Of a stretch of DNA of 64,000 nt, positions 36,160-44,188 are shown one piece after another. Source of the stretch: Thalassobius sp034670005 (GTDB lineage: Bacteria > Pseudomonadota > Alphaproteobacteria > Rhodobacterales > Rhodobacteraceae); the NCBI RefSeq assembly GCF_034670005.1, contig NZ_JAXMOH010000001.1:372001-436000 (forward strand), given 5' to 3'. Every line of letters begins with the position of its first letter. The first letter of the stretch is position 1. The notes below the pieces were generated by a model. It saw only the letters and a list, made by a program, of their open reading frames with translations. It did not search any database and was not told where the DNA came from. The position numbers and the translations under genes are program-made.

Positions 36160-37416
36160 TCAGTTCAGGGTGACGCGAACGGGAAGATGTTTGATCCCGT
36201 TGACGAAATTTGAGCGGACAAAGGATTCCTGTCCGGTGGGTTCGATGGATTTGATGCGCTTGAGCAGTTCTTGGAACAGAACCCGCACTTCCAGCCGCGC
36301 CAGATGCATCCCCAGACACACATGCGGCCCGCCTTGTCCCCATGCCAGCTGCCGGTTGGGTTTGCGCGATAGCGTCAGGCGATATGGGTCTTCGAACATC
36401 TCGTCATCGCGGTTGGCCGAAACGAACCAGTAAAGCACCTTGTCGCCTTCCTTGATCTGCTTGCCATGCACTTCGACATCGCGCATCGCGGTGCGCCGGA
36501 AATAGGTCGCTGGCGACGCCCAACGCACGATTTCATCCGGACCGGTGCCCCAGACTTCGCCCGATTGCATTTCTTCCAGCAGCCCCGGCTGACGCGCCAG
36601 CGCCTGAATACCCGCAGCAATGGAATAGCGGGTGGTGTCGTTACCCGCTGCTACCAGCAGACAGAAAAAATTGCGGAACTCCGTCTCGGATATGGTTTCA
36701 CCATTTTCGTCCGGTTGCATAATCAGATGCAAAATACCGCTGGTGTCGCCGCTGGCGTTTTTCTTTGCCATAAGGTCATGGGCATATTCATACAGTTCAG
36801 CCCCGGCGGGCGAATTGAACGGCATCAACCGATAAGCGTCGGTTTCCAGCTTATCAGCCACATGGTCGGTGAAATCCGGGTCGGTATTCGCCATCAGCGC
36901 ATCGCCCTTGTCGACCAGCCACGGCAAGTCTTCGTCCGGCGTGCCCAGGATCTGCCCAAGCATCCGCATCGGCAGCTCACGGGCGATTTCACGCGTGGCG
37001 CAGAATTCGCCCTTTTCCAGAGCCGCATCTAGGATCGGATCGCAAAGATCGCGGATTTGATCCTCGAACCCGGCCACCACTTGCGGCGAAAATGCTTTGG
37101 CCACCTTCATGCGGACCTTGCGATGCTCTTGCCCGTCGGTTTCCTGAAAGGTGCGGCGGGCCATGTATTCCTCGTAGCTCTGGTCTTCCATCCGGATGCC
37201 GCGCGCCGAAGAAAAGGTTTCGACGTCGCGGATCATCTTCACGATGTCCTCGTGCCGTGTGATCGACCAATATCCCTTGCCCTGATCGAAATCGGACCAA
37301 TGGCACGGGTCTTCTTGGCGTAACCGCGCAAAGGTGTTGTAAGGCGCACCGCCGGCAAAGGCGTCGTGTGAACCGAGATCGGCAAAACCGTCGTCTTCAG
37401 GAACCCAAATGGTCAT
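36160..37416 (-). CDS. Cytochrome P450
   Basis: A 418-residue soluble bacterial P450. The I-helix motif AGNDTT is at 257-262, the ExxR motif EIVR at 295-298, and the heme loop WGQGGPHVCLG has the proximal Cys367. Trp359 replaces the usual Phe of the loop. The spacing resembles the CYP124/125 group, but the substrate class cannot be assigned. The ATG at 37416 lies 20 bp inside tctA. No ferredoxin or reductase gene is adjacent, so redox partners must be encoded elsewhere. Its place beside a gamma-glutamylamide synthetase-like gene suggests it hydroxylates or N-dealkylates the imported amine or its conjugate. Confidence 0.88.
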   Translation of the reverse strand: MTIWVPEDDGFADLGSHDAFAGGAPYNTFARLRQEDPCHWSDFDQGKGYWSITRHEDIVKMIRDVETFSSARGIRMEDQSYEEYMARRTFQETDGQEHRKVRMKVAKAFSPQVVAGFEDQIRDLCDPILDAALEKGEFCATREIARELPMRMLGQILGTPDEDLPWLVDKGDALMANTDPDFTDHVADKLETDAYRLMPFNSPAGAELYEYAHDLMAKKNASGDTSGILHLIMQPDENGETISETEFRNFFCLLVAAGNDTTRYSIAAGIQALARQPGLLEEMQSGEVWGTGPDEIVRWASPATYFRRTAMRDVEVHGKQIKEGDKVLYWFVSANRDDEMFEDPYRLTLSRKPNRQLAWGQGGPHVCLGMHLARLEVRVLFQELLKRIKSIEPTGQESFVRSNFVNGIKHLPVRVTLN

Positions 37417-39001
37417 AGCTACGCTTCCGTCTTTGTTTCTTGGTACGTGTTTCAAAATGCCGCGTTTTGCGCCCGGCAATGCGTTTGGTAAAATGGGTCG
37501 ACGCCTTCTTGGCATTGCTGCGCCGATCCACCGGGGTCCATTCGCGCCAGACCCGCCACAACGTCGACCCTAGAACCACGATAATCACGCAGAACAACAG
37601 CAAGGCGATCGGTCGGTCGATGAAATCCAGCGGCGTCTTGACCCGGTTCATCGACGCCCGCAGTTTGACCTCCATGATACCGCCTAGCACCATGCCAAGG
37701 ACAATCGGCACAATTGGCAGGTTCAACCGTTTCAGGACAAAGCCGATGAGCCCGAAAACCGCCGCCACGCCGCAATCCACTGCCGAGTTGCGGATCGAGT
37801 AGACGCCGACGAAGCTCAACAGAAGGATGCACATGCCAAGGAAACGATTGGGGATCTTGGTGAGATAGACAAGCCAGCCGGTAGAGACCAGCAAGAAGCC
37901 CACCACCAACACGTTCAGCAACAACAGCGCAAGGTAGAGTGCGACCACGAAATCCATCTGAAACTGGAACAACCCCGGCCCCGGCACGACGTTATGCACA
38001 TAAAATACCGACAGCATCATGGCGGTCAGCGCCTCGCCCGGGATACCCAGCGCCAAAAGCGGGATCATCGCCGCCGCTGGCACCGCGTTATTGGCCGTTT
38101 CCGAGGCGATCAACCCTTCGGAAGACCCGCGACCGAACGCTTGCGGCGTCTTCGACAGCTTGCGTGCCGACGTGTAGGACATGAACTGCGCAGTGAATTC
38201 GCCAACCCCCGGGATCATCCCCATCAACACCCCGAAACCGGCCGAAACCCCGGCCACACGCGGGTGACGCGCCAATTCCCGGAACCCCTGGAAAAGCGAC
38301 CCGCGCGACTTGGTGATACGCACCTTTTCGTCATCCATCGTCAACAGGACAAAAGCCTGGCTCAGCGCGAAAAGCCCCAGCACCACCACGATCAGATCGA
38401 CACCGCTGGCCAGCCAGCTTTGTTCAAAAGTGAAGCGGCGCGAATATTTCACCGGTTCCAGCCCAACGGTGCTGAGGAAGATGCCAAAACCGGTCAGTGC
38501 CGCAGCAATCAGCATCTGGCCTCGATGCGCCACGATGACAAGGATCACCCCAAGCAACGCGGCAAGGAAGATTTCGCGCGACCCGAACATGGGCGCGACC
38601 TTGGCCAGCACCGGTGAGAGCAAGATCAGGCAGACAACCGAAAAAACCCCGCCAAAGAAGCTGGCCGAATAGGCCAGCGACAGCGCCCGCCGCGCCTCGC
38701 CCCGCAGGGTCATGGGATAGCCATCATAGGTGGTCAGCGCATTGACCGCCGTGCCGGGTGTGTTGATCAGGATCGCCGGGATCGCGCCGCCATACATGGA
38801 CGATCCATAGATGCCCAGCAACACGGTCAGCCCGACGATCGGGTCCATCGAGAACGTGGCGGGCAACAGGATCGCGATGGCAACTGCGGGACCGACGCCC
38901 GGAATGGCACCGATTGCCACCCCACCGATGGAACCTGCGATCAGCGCCAGGACGACATCCCAGCGTGACAAGACTTCGATGGCTGCAAAAAGAATATCCA
39001 T
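37397..39001 (-). CDS. tctA: Tripartite tricarboxylate transporter permease TctA
   Basis: Large permease (534 residues, about 11-12 hydrophobic segments) of the TTT family. The signature GAIPGVGPAVAIAILLP is near residue 32, and a second GMIPGVGEFTAQFMSY repeat lies near 258, reflecting the internal duplication of TctA. PAAAMIPLLALGIPG is another family block. The ATG at 39001 overlaps the tctB stop by one base. The C-terminal tail is basic and runs 20 bp into the P450 frame. It works with TctB and the periplasmic TctC to import a carboxylated compound. Confidence 0.92.
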   Translation of the reverse strand: MDILFAAIEVLSRWDVVLALIAGSIGGVAIGAIPGVGPAVAIAILLPATFSMDPIVGLTVLLGIYGSSMYGGAIPAILINTPGTAVNALTTYDGYPMTLRGEARRALSLAYSASFFGGVFSVVCLILLSPVLAKVAPMFGSREIFLAALLGVILVIVAHRGQMLIAAALTGFGIFLSTVGLEPVKYSRRFTFEQSWLASGVDLIVVVLGLFALSQAFVLLTMDDEKVRITKSRGSLFQGFRELARHPRVAGVSAGFGVLMGMIPGVGEFTAQFMSYTSARKLSKTPQAFGRGSSEGLIASETANNAVPAAAMIPLLALGIPGEALTAMMLSVFYVHNVVPGPGLFQFQMDFVVALYLALLLLNVLVVGFLLVSTGWLVYLTKIPNRFLGMCILLLSFVGVYSIRNSAVDCGVAAVFGLIGFVLKRLNLPIVPIVLGMVLGGIMEVKLRASMNRVKTPLDFIDRPIALLLFCVIIVVLGSTLWRVWREWTPVDRRSNAKKASTHFTKRIAGRKTRHFETRTKKQRRKRSYDHLGS

Positions 39002-39534
39002 CACAGATACAATATCGCGAAGTTGCGAAAACCGCCGGGCAGCAGTTCATAAATCACCGCACCGGGGATTTTGACACCCAGCAGGCCCTTGAACAGAATC
39101 ACGGTCACCACGGCAAACAGTGCTGCCAGCCCCAAATAAGCCGTCGACCGGTAGCCCAGCCGCCATGTCAGCGCACAGGCCAGCAGAAGGCTCATCGGCA
39201 GAAAGCCCAGAAACGGCACAGCGATGACATAGGCCATGAACCAGAGCGCATATTCCAAAGGTTCAGCCCAGCGGCGCAGTTCCGCCATATCCAGTTTGGT
39301 AAAACGCCGGCGGCGCATGCGCGCAAGGTGCAAGGCAAAGCAGATCACCATTACAACGATCGCCACGGCGGGCCAGAAACGTGGCTGTGCAGCGAAAGAC
39401 TTGGAATTTTCCAGCCAAAGCGTTTGCCCCGGCAGGTTGACCAGCAACAGCAACGACAGCAGCAGCGCAGCCACCACGAATCCAAGCTGTCCGGCGCTTC
39501 GGGTTCTGATCTGAGTGTCGATTTCGTCGCTCAT
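39001..39534 (-). CDS. tctB: Tripartite tricarboxylate transporter small subunit TctB
   Basis: A 177-residue membrane protein with four hydrophobic segments (about 17-37, 51-68, 93-125, 130-150), as expected of TctB. It lies between tctC (68-bp gap) and tctA (1-bp overlap). It is poorly conserved in sequence; the assignment rests on size, topology and position between the other two subunits. Confidence 0.88.
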   Translation of the reverse strand: MSDEIDTQIRTRSAGQLGFVVAALLLSLLLLVNLPGQTLWLENSKSFAAQPRFWPAVAIVVMVICFALHLARMRRRRFTKLDMAELRRWAEPLEYALWFMAYVIAVPFLGFLPMSLLLACALTWRLGYRSTAYLGLAALFAVVTVILFKGLLGVKIPGAVIYELLPGGFRNFAILYL

Positions 39535-39602
39535 AATAAGGTCTTTGTTCTGATTTCGGAAAAGCAGCAGCGGAGGGGCCGCGGGGCCCCTCCGTCAAAA
39601 GA

Positions 39603-40538
39603 TTACTCGAGCGCCGCACCAACGGTCGCCAGCGTGGCCTTGTCAGCCTCGATTACAGCGGTGCTTTCTTCGGCGTTCTTCCAATAGACCAGAGCGCCGG
39701 TTTCCGCCGCGACCTTCTGGGCGCGATCGCTCTTCATTGTCTTTTCGGCAACGGCGGCGATCTTGGCGCGCACGTCCGCTGGCGTGTCCTTAGTCACGAA
39801 CAGCCCGTTCCACAGCGCGATATTCAGCGTCGGGTCCACCTCACCGATGGTCGGCGTTTCAGGGATCTTGGTAATGCGTTCACCGGTGATCGCCACCAAC
39901 ACCTTGACCTGATCGAGACAGGGCAGGATAAGCTGAAGCGTGGTGTTGATCACATCCGCATCACCCGACGCCAAGGTATTGCAATCCAGCGCATCAAAAG
40001 CCGCATCCGCCGCCCATTCGAAGTCCATATTCGCGGCCAACGCCTTGGTCACCTGCGTCGGGGTCAGAACGTCGCCGAAATGGCCCAGCACCACGTCATT
40101 GTCTTTGGCATAGGCGGCCAGTTCTTCCATGTTGGAATAGGGCGCATTGCCCGACGTCGCGATGACGAAGGGATACGTCAGGAATATGCCAATGGGGTCG
40201 AACTTTTCCGGCGCAAGTTCGGGAATGCCGATCTCGTGGCCGATCAGCGCCACCGCAGGCACGAAAGACCCGATAGTGTATCCATCGGCAGGCGCGGTCG
40301 CGACGTCTATGGCACCGGGGAACGGACCACCGCCGCCACCGGGTTTGTTCACAACTGCGGCGGCGACTCCATATTCGGTTTGGAAATCTTCGGCAATCAT
40401 GCGGGTCAGCACATCTTCCAGATCCCCCGGCGGCCATGGAACGACGAAGCTGACGGGTTTTTCGGGGTATTCGGCCAGGGCAGGGCCGGCAAGGCCAAGC
40501 GTCAGGGCGGCGATTGTGGCGGTCAGTACGGATTTCAT
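39603..40538 (-). CDS. tctC: Tripartite tricarboxylate transporter substrate-binding protein TctC
   Basis: A 311-residue periplasmic binding protein with a signal peptide (1-22, ending GPALA). The Bug/TctC block YPEKPVSFVVPWPPG opens the mature protein, and VVNKPGGGGG follows near residue 63. These proteins bind carboxylated ligands from citrate to aromatic acids. The family Asp or Ser residues do not allow the ligand to be named. First gene of the operon; its start lies 20 bp from the palindrome at 40558-40574. The ribosome site is GGGAG. Confidence 0.92.
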   Translation of the reverse strand: MKSVLTATIAALTLGLAGPALAEYPEKPVSFVVPWPPGDLEDVLTRMIAEDFQTEYGVAAAVVNKPGGGGGPFPGAIDVATAPADGYTIGSFVPAVALIGHEIGIPELAPEKFDPIGIFLTYPFVIATSGNAPYSNMEELAAYAKDNDVVLGHFGDVLTPTQVTKALAANMDFEWAADAAFDALDCNTLASGDADVINTTLQLILPCLDQVKVLVAITGERITKIPETPTIGEVDPTLNIALWNGLFVTKDTPADVRAKIAAVAEKTMKSDRAQKVAAETGALVYWKNAEESTAVIEADKATLATVGAALE

Positions 40539-40557
40539 TTCGGACTCCCTGTTGATC

Positions 40558-40574
40558 GGTTCATTATTTGAACC
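40558..40574. promoter_or_regulatory. Operator palindrome, tctC side (GGTTCA-N5-TGAACC)
   Basis: Perfect inverted repeat with 6-bp arms and a 5-bp TTATT centre, 20 bp upstream of tctC. An identical-arm copy lies at 40686-40702. A TTGACA on the minus strand (40613-40618) points toward it, so a bound repressor would sit at or just past the start of transcription. Confidence 0.75.
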
Positions 40575-40643
40575 TGTGGTATTCTTTTTAGCTTCGCGAT
40601 CCAGCCGCGACCTGTCAATGATTAATTTGTTAAGGATGCAGCG

Positions 40644-40672
40644 TTGACAGGCGCTTTCCGGCGCTGCACAAT
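40644..40672 (+). promoter_or_regulatory. Probable promoter for the aldehyde dehydrogenase/Tm-1 genes
   Basis: TTGACA (40644-40649), 17-bp spacer, CACAAT (40667-40672). Transcription would start near 40680, directly before the second operator palindrome. Confidence 0.6.
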
Positions 40673-40685
40673 TTGTGAAACTTAA

Positions 40686-40702
40686 GGTTCACATATTGAA
40701 CC
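40686..40702. promoter_or_regulatory. Operator palindrome, aldehyde dehydrogenase side (GGTTCA-N5-TGAACC)
   Basis: Second perfect copy with a CATAT centre, lying between the promoter at 40644-40672 and the GTG at 40719, 16 bp before the start. The 128-bp spacing between the two palindromes would allow looping by a dimer-of-dimers regulator such as IclR proteins form. Confidence 0.75.
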
Positions 40703-40718
40703 GATCAGGAGACTTTCG

Positions 40719-42203
40719 GTGGACATATCCCAAATAGAGACCCTGCGACGCCTGCCGGTTGCACCGGCCCGCCACGTGATCGACGGGGAACTGCACGACG
40801 CCTCCGACGGGCAGGTGATGCAGGTGACATCGCCCATCGACGGGCAGACCGTAACCACCCTGCCCCGTGGCACGATCGTCGATGCTCAGTCCGCGATCAC
40901 AGCCGCCCGCCGCGCCTTTGACGATGGTCGCTGGTCCGGCCGCAACCCTGCAGAGCGCAAGAAAGTGCTGCTGAAATGGGCCGACCTGATCGAAGCGCAA
41001 GCGCTGGAACTGGCAGTGCTCGGTGTGCGCGAAAACGGCACCGAAATTGCCATGGCGTTCAAGGCCGAACCTCTTTCAGCCGTCGCCACGATCCGATATT
41101 ACGCCGAGGCAATCGACAAGCTCTATGGTGAAATCGCCCCCACTGCGCCTGGCACTCTTGGGCTGGTCCACCGTGAACCGGCGGGCGTCGTCGGTGCTAT
41201 CGTACCGTGGAATTTCCCACTGATGATCGGGGCATGGAAACTGGGGCCAGCCTTGGCAGCAGGGTGTTCAGTGGTTCTCAAACCCGCCGAAACCGCTTCG
41301 TTGACATTGCTGCGCATCGCCGAACTTGCGCTGGAAGCGGGACTGCCGCCGGGAGTTTTGAACGTCGTCACCGGCGAAGGTGGAACCGTGGGTGCCGCGA
41401 TCGCCGAATCGATGGAGGTGGACGTGCTGGTCTTCACCGGCTCGGGTGCCACCGGGCGGCGGCTGCTGGAGGCGTCGGCGCGTTCGAATCTCAAGCGTGT
41501 CTATCTCGAACTGGGGGGCAAGTCGCCCAACGTGATTTTTGCCGATGCGCCGGATCTCGATGAAGCGGTGAAGGTCACTGCCAATGGCATTTTCCGCAAT
41601 TCGGGGCAGGTTTGTATTGCGGGCACCCGGTTGCTGGTGGAACGCTCTATCCACGACAGTTTTGTCGAAAAGCTTAAGGCGTTCAGCGAGAGCATGAAAG
41701 TCGGTGATCCGCTCGACCCGGCCACAGTCGCAGGTGCAGTGAACTCACGGCGGCAGTTGCAGCAAAATCTGGATTTCGTCGAAGAGGCCCGCGTCGCAGG
41801 GCGCGAGATTGTCACCGGAGGCCAGCAGATATTGCAGGACACTGGTGGTTATTACATGTCCCCCACCATCGTCACCGGCGTACGCCCCACCGATCGGCTG
41901 GCTCAGCAAGAGGTCTTTGGCCCGGTTCTGGCTGTGCAATCCTTTGAGACCGAAGACGAAGCGGTCACGCTTGCCAATGGCACAGATTACGGTCTTGCCG
42001 CAGCGGTCTGGACGTCGAACCTGTCGCGGGCGCATCGCATGGTGCGGCGCATCCGGGCCGGGATCGTTCACGTGAACACCTATGGCGGATCGGACCTGAC
42101 GGTACCGCTGGGCGGGGTTGGCCAATCGGGCAACGGGCATGACAAATCGCTGCATGCTTTCGACAAATACCTCGATTTGAAAACCGCTTGGTTCAAACTC
42201 TGA
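40719..42203 (+). CDS. NAD-dependent aldehyde dehydrogenase (PuuC-like)
   Basis: A 494-residue dehydrogenase with Cys299 in NSGQVCIAGTR and Glu264 in LELGGKSPN. The cofactor block VPWNFPLMIGAWK is at about 162-174. Overall similarity is to gamma-glutamyl-aminobutyraldehyde and betaine aldehyde dehydrogenases. The start is GTG at 40719 with AGGAG seven bases upstream. It is divergent from the tctC-to-aminotransferase operon and shares its operator palindrome, so it probably oxidises the aldehyde made by that operon's aminotransferase or P450. Confidence 0.87.
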   Translation: MDISQIETLRRLPVAPARHVIDGELHDASDGQVMQVTSPIDGQTVTTLPRGTIVDAQSAITAARRAFDDGRWSGRNPAERKKVLLKWADLIEAQALELAVLGVRENGTEIAMAFKAEPLSAVATIRYYAEAIDKLYGEIAPTAPGTLGLVHREPAGVVGAIVPWNFPLMIGAWKLGPALAAGCSVVLKPAETASLTLLRIAELALEAGLPPGVLNVVTGEGGTVGAAIAESMEVDVLVFTGSGATGRRLLEASARSNLKRVYLELGGKSPNVIFADAPDLDEAVKVTANGIFRNSGQVCIAGTRLLVERSIHDSFVEKLKAFSESMKVGDPLDPATVAGAVNSRRQLQQNLDFVEEARVAGREIVTGGQQILQDTGGYYMSPTIVTGVRPTDRLAQQEVFGPVLAVQSFETEDEAVTLANGTDYGLAAAVWTSNLSRAHRMVRRIRAGIVHVNTYGGSDLTVPLGGVGQSGNGHDKSLHAFDKYLDLKTAWFKL

Positions 42204-42232
42204 AAAATCAGCATAACGGGGGGACAGAGCCC

Positions 42233-43453
42233 ATGAGCGACCGTACCATTCTGGTTGTCGGCACCTATGACACCAAGGACGACGAACTGATCTATATCGC
42301 CAATGTGATCCGGGGTCAGGGCGGCAATGTCCTGACCATGGATGTCAGCGTTTTGGGTGACCCGAGCGCGCCCACCGATCTGTCCAAGCACGACGTGGCC
42401 GCCGAGGGCGGGCATACGATTCAAGAAGCGATCGACGGCGGTGACGAAAACCTTGCCATGCAAATCATGGCCAAGGGTGCGGCGGCGCTGGCGCTGCGGC
42501 TCTACCATGAAGGACGTTTTGACGGGGTGCTCGTGCTCGGCGGCACGATGGGTACCGATCTGGCGCTGGATGTCTGTGCGGCGCTGCCCATCGGAGTTCC
42601 GAAATATATCGTTTCGACAGTGTCTTTTTCGCCGCTGATCCCGTCCGAACGCCTGCCTGCCGACATCCAGATGATCCTCTGGGCCGGTGGGCTGTTCGGA
42701 CTCAACTCGGTCTGCAAGGCGTCGCTGAGTCAGGCCGCAGGCGCGGTGTTGGGAGCTGCCCGCGCGGTGGAAAAACCCCGGCGCGACCGCCCGCTGATCG
42801 GCATGACCTCTTTTGGCAAGACCGTGTTACGCTACATGGTGGCGCTGAAACCAGCACTCGAAGAACGCGGCTATGAAGTGGCCGTTTTCCACGCCACCGG
42901 CATGGGCGGGCGGGCGTTTGAAAGCCTCGCCGCTGAAGGGGCCTTTGCCGCAGTGATGGATTTCGCACCGCAGGAAGTCGGCAACCACCTGATGGGGTCG
43001 TCAATCAGTGCGGGCGCGGACCGGATGACCAATGCGGGGCGCGCTGGCATTCCGCAGATCGTAGCCCCCGGTTGTTATGACCTTGTCGATTTTGTCGGCT
43101 GGCAAGACGTGCCCTCAAAACTGGCCGGGCAAGAGGTGCATGCCCATAACCGCCTGTTGTCTTCCGTCGTGATGACCGCCGAGCAGCGCCGCGAAATGGC
43201 CCGGACGATGTGCGAAAAGCTGGCGCTTGCCACCGCGCCTTGCATTTTGATCCTGCCGGTACAGGGCTGCAACGAATGGGACCGCGAAGGCGGCCCGCTC
43301 AGCGACCCCGAAGCGCTTGCCGCCTTCGTTGAAGAGATCAAGGCGCATTGCCCCGCAAATGTGCAACTCATCTCTCTGGACGCCCATATCAACGATCCCG
43401 CCTTTGCCGAAACCGCATTGGAAGTCTTCGATAAGCTCGGGCTTGACGCCTAG
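42233..43453 (+). CDS. Tm-1-like ATP-binding domain protein (UPF0261)
   Basis: A 406-residue protein of the Tm-1/UPF0261 family. The N-terminal Tm-1-like domain starts with ILVVGTYDTKDDEL and contains VLVLGGTMGTDLAL. The C-terminal half (IGMTSFGKTVLRYM; FHATGMGGRAFESL; APGCYDLVDFV) is the second UPF0261 domain. The bacterial function is not established; the plant Tm-1 N-terminal domain inhibits a viral replicase. The family often accompanies catabolic clusters. The ATG at 42233 follows the aldehyde dehydrogenase by 29 bp, so they form an operon. It is convergent with the TetR gene. Confidence 0.85.
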   Translation: MSDRTILVVGTYDTKDDELIYIANVIRGQGGNVLTMDVSVLGDPSAPTDLSKHDVAAEGGHTIQEAIDGGDENLAMQIMAKGAAALALRLYHEGRFDGVLVLGGTMGTDLALDVCAALPIGVPKYIVSTVSFSPLIPSERLPADIQMILWAGGLFGLNSVCKASLSQAAGAVLGAARAVEKPRRDRPLIGMTSFGKTVLRYMVALKPALEERGYEVAVFHATGMGGRAFESLAAEGAFAAVMDFAPQEVGNHLMGSSISAGADRMTNAGRAGIPQIVAPGCYDLVDFVGWQDVPSKLAGQEVHAHNRLLSSVVMTAEQRREMARTMCEKLALATAPCILILPVQGCNEWDREGGPLSDPEALAAFVEEIKAHCPANVQLISLDAHINDPAFAETALEVFDKLGLDA

Positions 43454-43457
43454 CGCT

Positions 43458-44087
43458 TCAATCAAAATGTTTCGGGAAGACCAACGACAGATATGACATC
43501 ACCTGGCCAAGTGCTTTTTTGCGCGTGAACAGGTCGGGATACATCAGAATGTTCAGCCATAACCCGTCGAAAAGCCCTTCGAGCGTTTGCACCACATCCT
43601 CAGCCGACGGGCCTGCATAGTCACCCTCAGCGATGATGTCGCGGCACAACTCTATGCAGACTTCCTGCCGTTCCAAGTCGATCTCTGACGAGGTCGAGCG
43701 ATAGGATTTACGATACGCCCCCTCGCCAAAAAAGGCGAACCAGACCGACAATTTTTTACGGTTGCAGACACGAGGGTGGAACTGGGCATCGACAATTGCA
43801 CACAGCTTGTCGGCGGGGGTGAAATCGGCGCGATCCAGTTTCTGCATCCAAAGGTCTCGGTGTTCCTCCGCCAGAAATTTCAGCGTCTCGGCAAGCAACG
43901 CGTCTTTGCTCTTGAAATGAAAATTGACCAGGCCCAGCGATAACCCCGCTTCCTTGGTAATCGCAGTCAAGGTCGCACCCGAAATCCCGTGCCTGCTGAT
44001 CGAAATCATGGTCGCGTCTATCAATTGCCGTCGCCGGGTTTTCGCCGGGGCGGTACGGGCAGATTTGGTGGATGTTGCGTCGGCCAT
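43458..44087 (-). CDS. TetR family regulator, BetI-like
   Basis: A 209-residue repressor with a helix-turn-helix at about 30-55 (ATLTAITKEAGLSLGLVNFHF, key Leu-Gly-Leu-Val-Asn-Phe-His-Phe) and a BetI-type C-terminal domain (SVWFAFFGEGAYRKSY). BetI represses choline-to-betaine genes, so its neighbour, a dimethylglycine dehydrogenase-like gene, fits a methylated-amine role. The ATG at 44087 was preferred over a TTG at 44117, though neither has a good ribosome site. A palindrome upstream at 44112-44127 is a likely operator. Confidence 0.82.
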   Translation of the reverse strand: MADATSTKSARTAPAKTRRRQLIDATMISISRHGISGATLTAITKEAGLSLGLVNFHFKSKDALLAETLKFLAEEHRDLWMQKLDRADFTPADKLCAIVDAQFHPRVCNRKKLSVWFAFFGEGAYRKSYRSTSSEIDLERQEVCIELCRDIIAEGDYAGPSAEDVVQTLEGLFDGLWLNILMYPDLFTRKKALGQVMSYLSLVFPKHFD

Positions 44088-44111
44088 GGCAAACTCACTG
44101 AATGGTCTTTC

Positions 44112-44127
44112 AATCAATTTCTTGATT
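44112..44127. promoter_or_regulatory. Candidate TetR/BetI operator
   Basis: Perfect inverted repeat AATCAA-TTTC-TTGATT in the 101-bp spacer between the TetR gene and the flavoprotein gene. A second short palindrome, TTTGATCAAA, lies at 44151-44160. Confidence 0.55.
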
Positions 44128-44188
44128 TTTCCACCGCGTCAATTCATTAATTTGATCAAAATCAGAATCCAGCATGCGGAGCCCGTCC

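Noticed and set aside
43441..43470. Shared terminator between the Tm-1 gene and the TetR gene
   Set aside because: Only 4 bp separate the stops and no hairpin with useful arms was seen.
44151..44160. FNR site at TTTGATCAAA
   Set aside because: The half-sites are not separated by the required four bases, so it does not fit TTGAT-N4-ATCAA.
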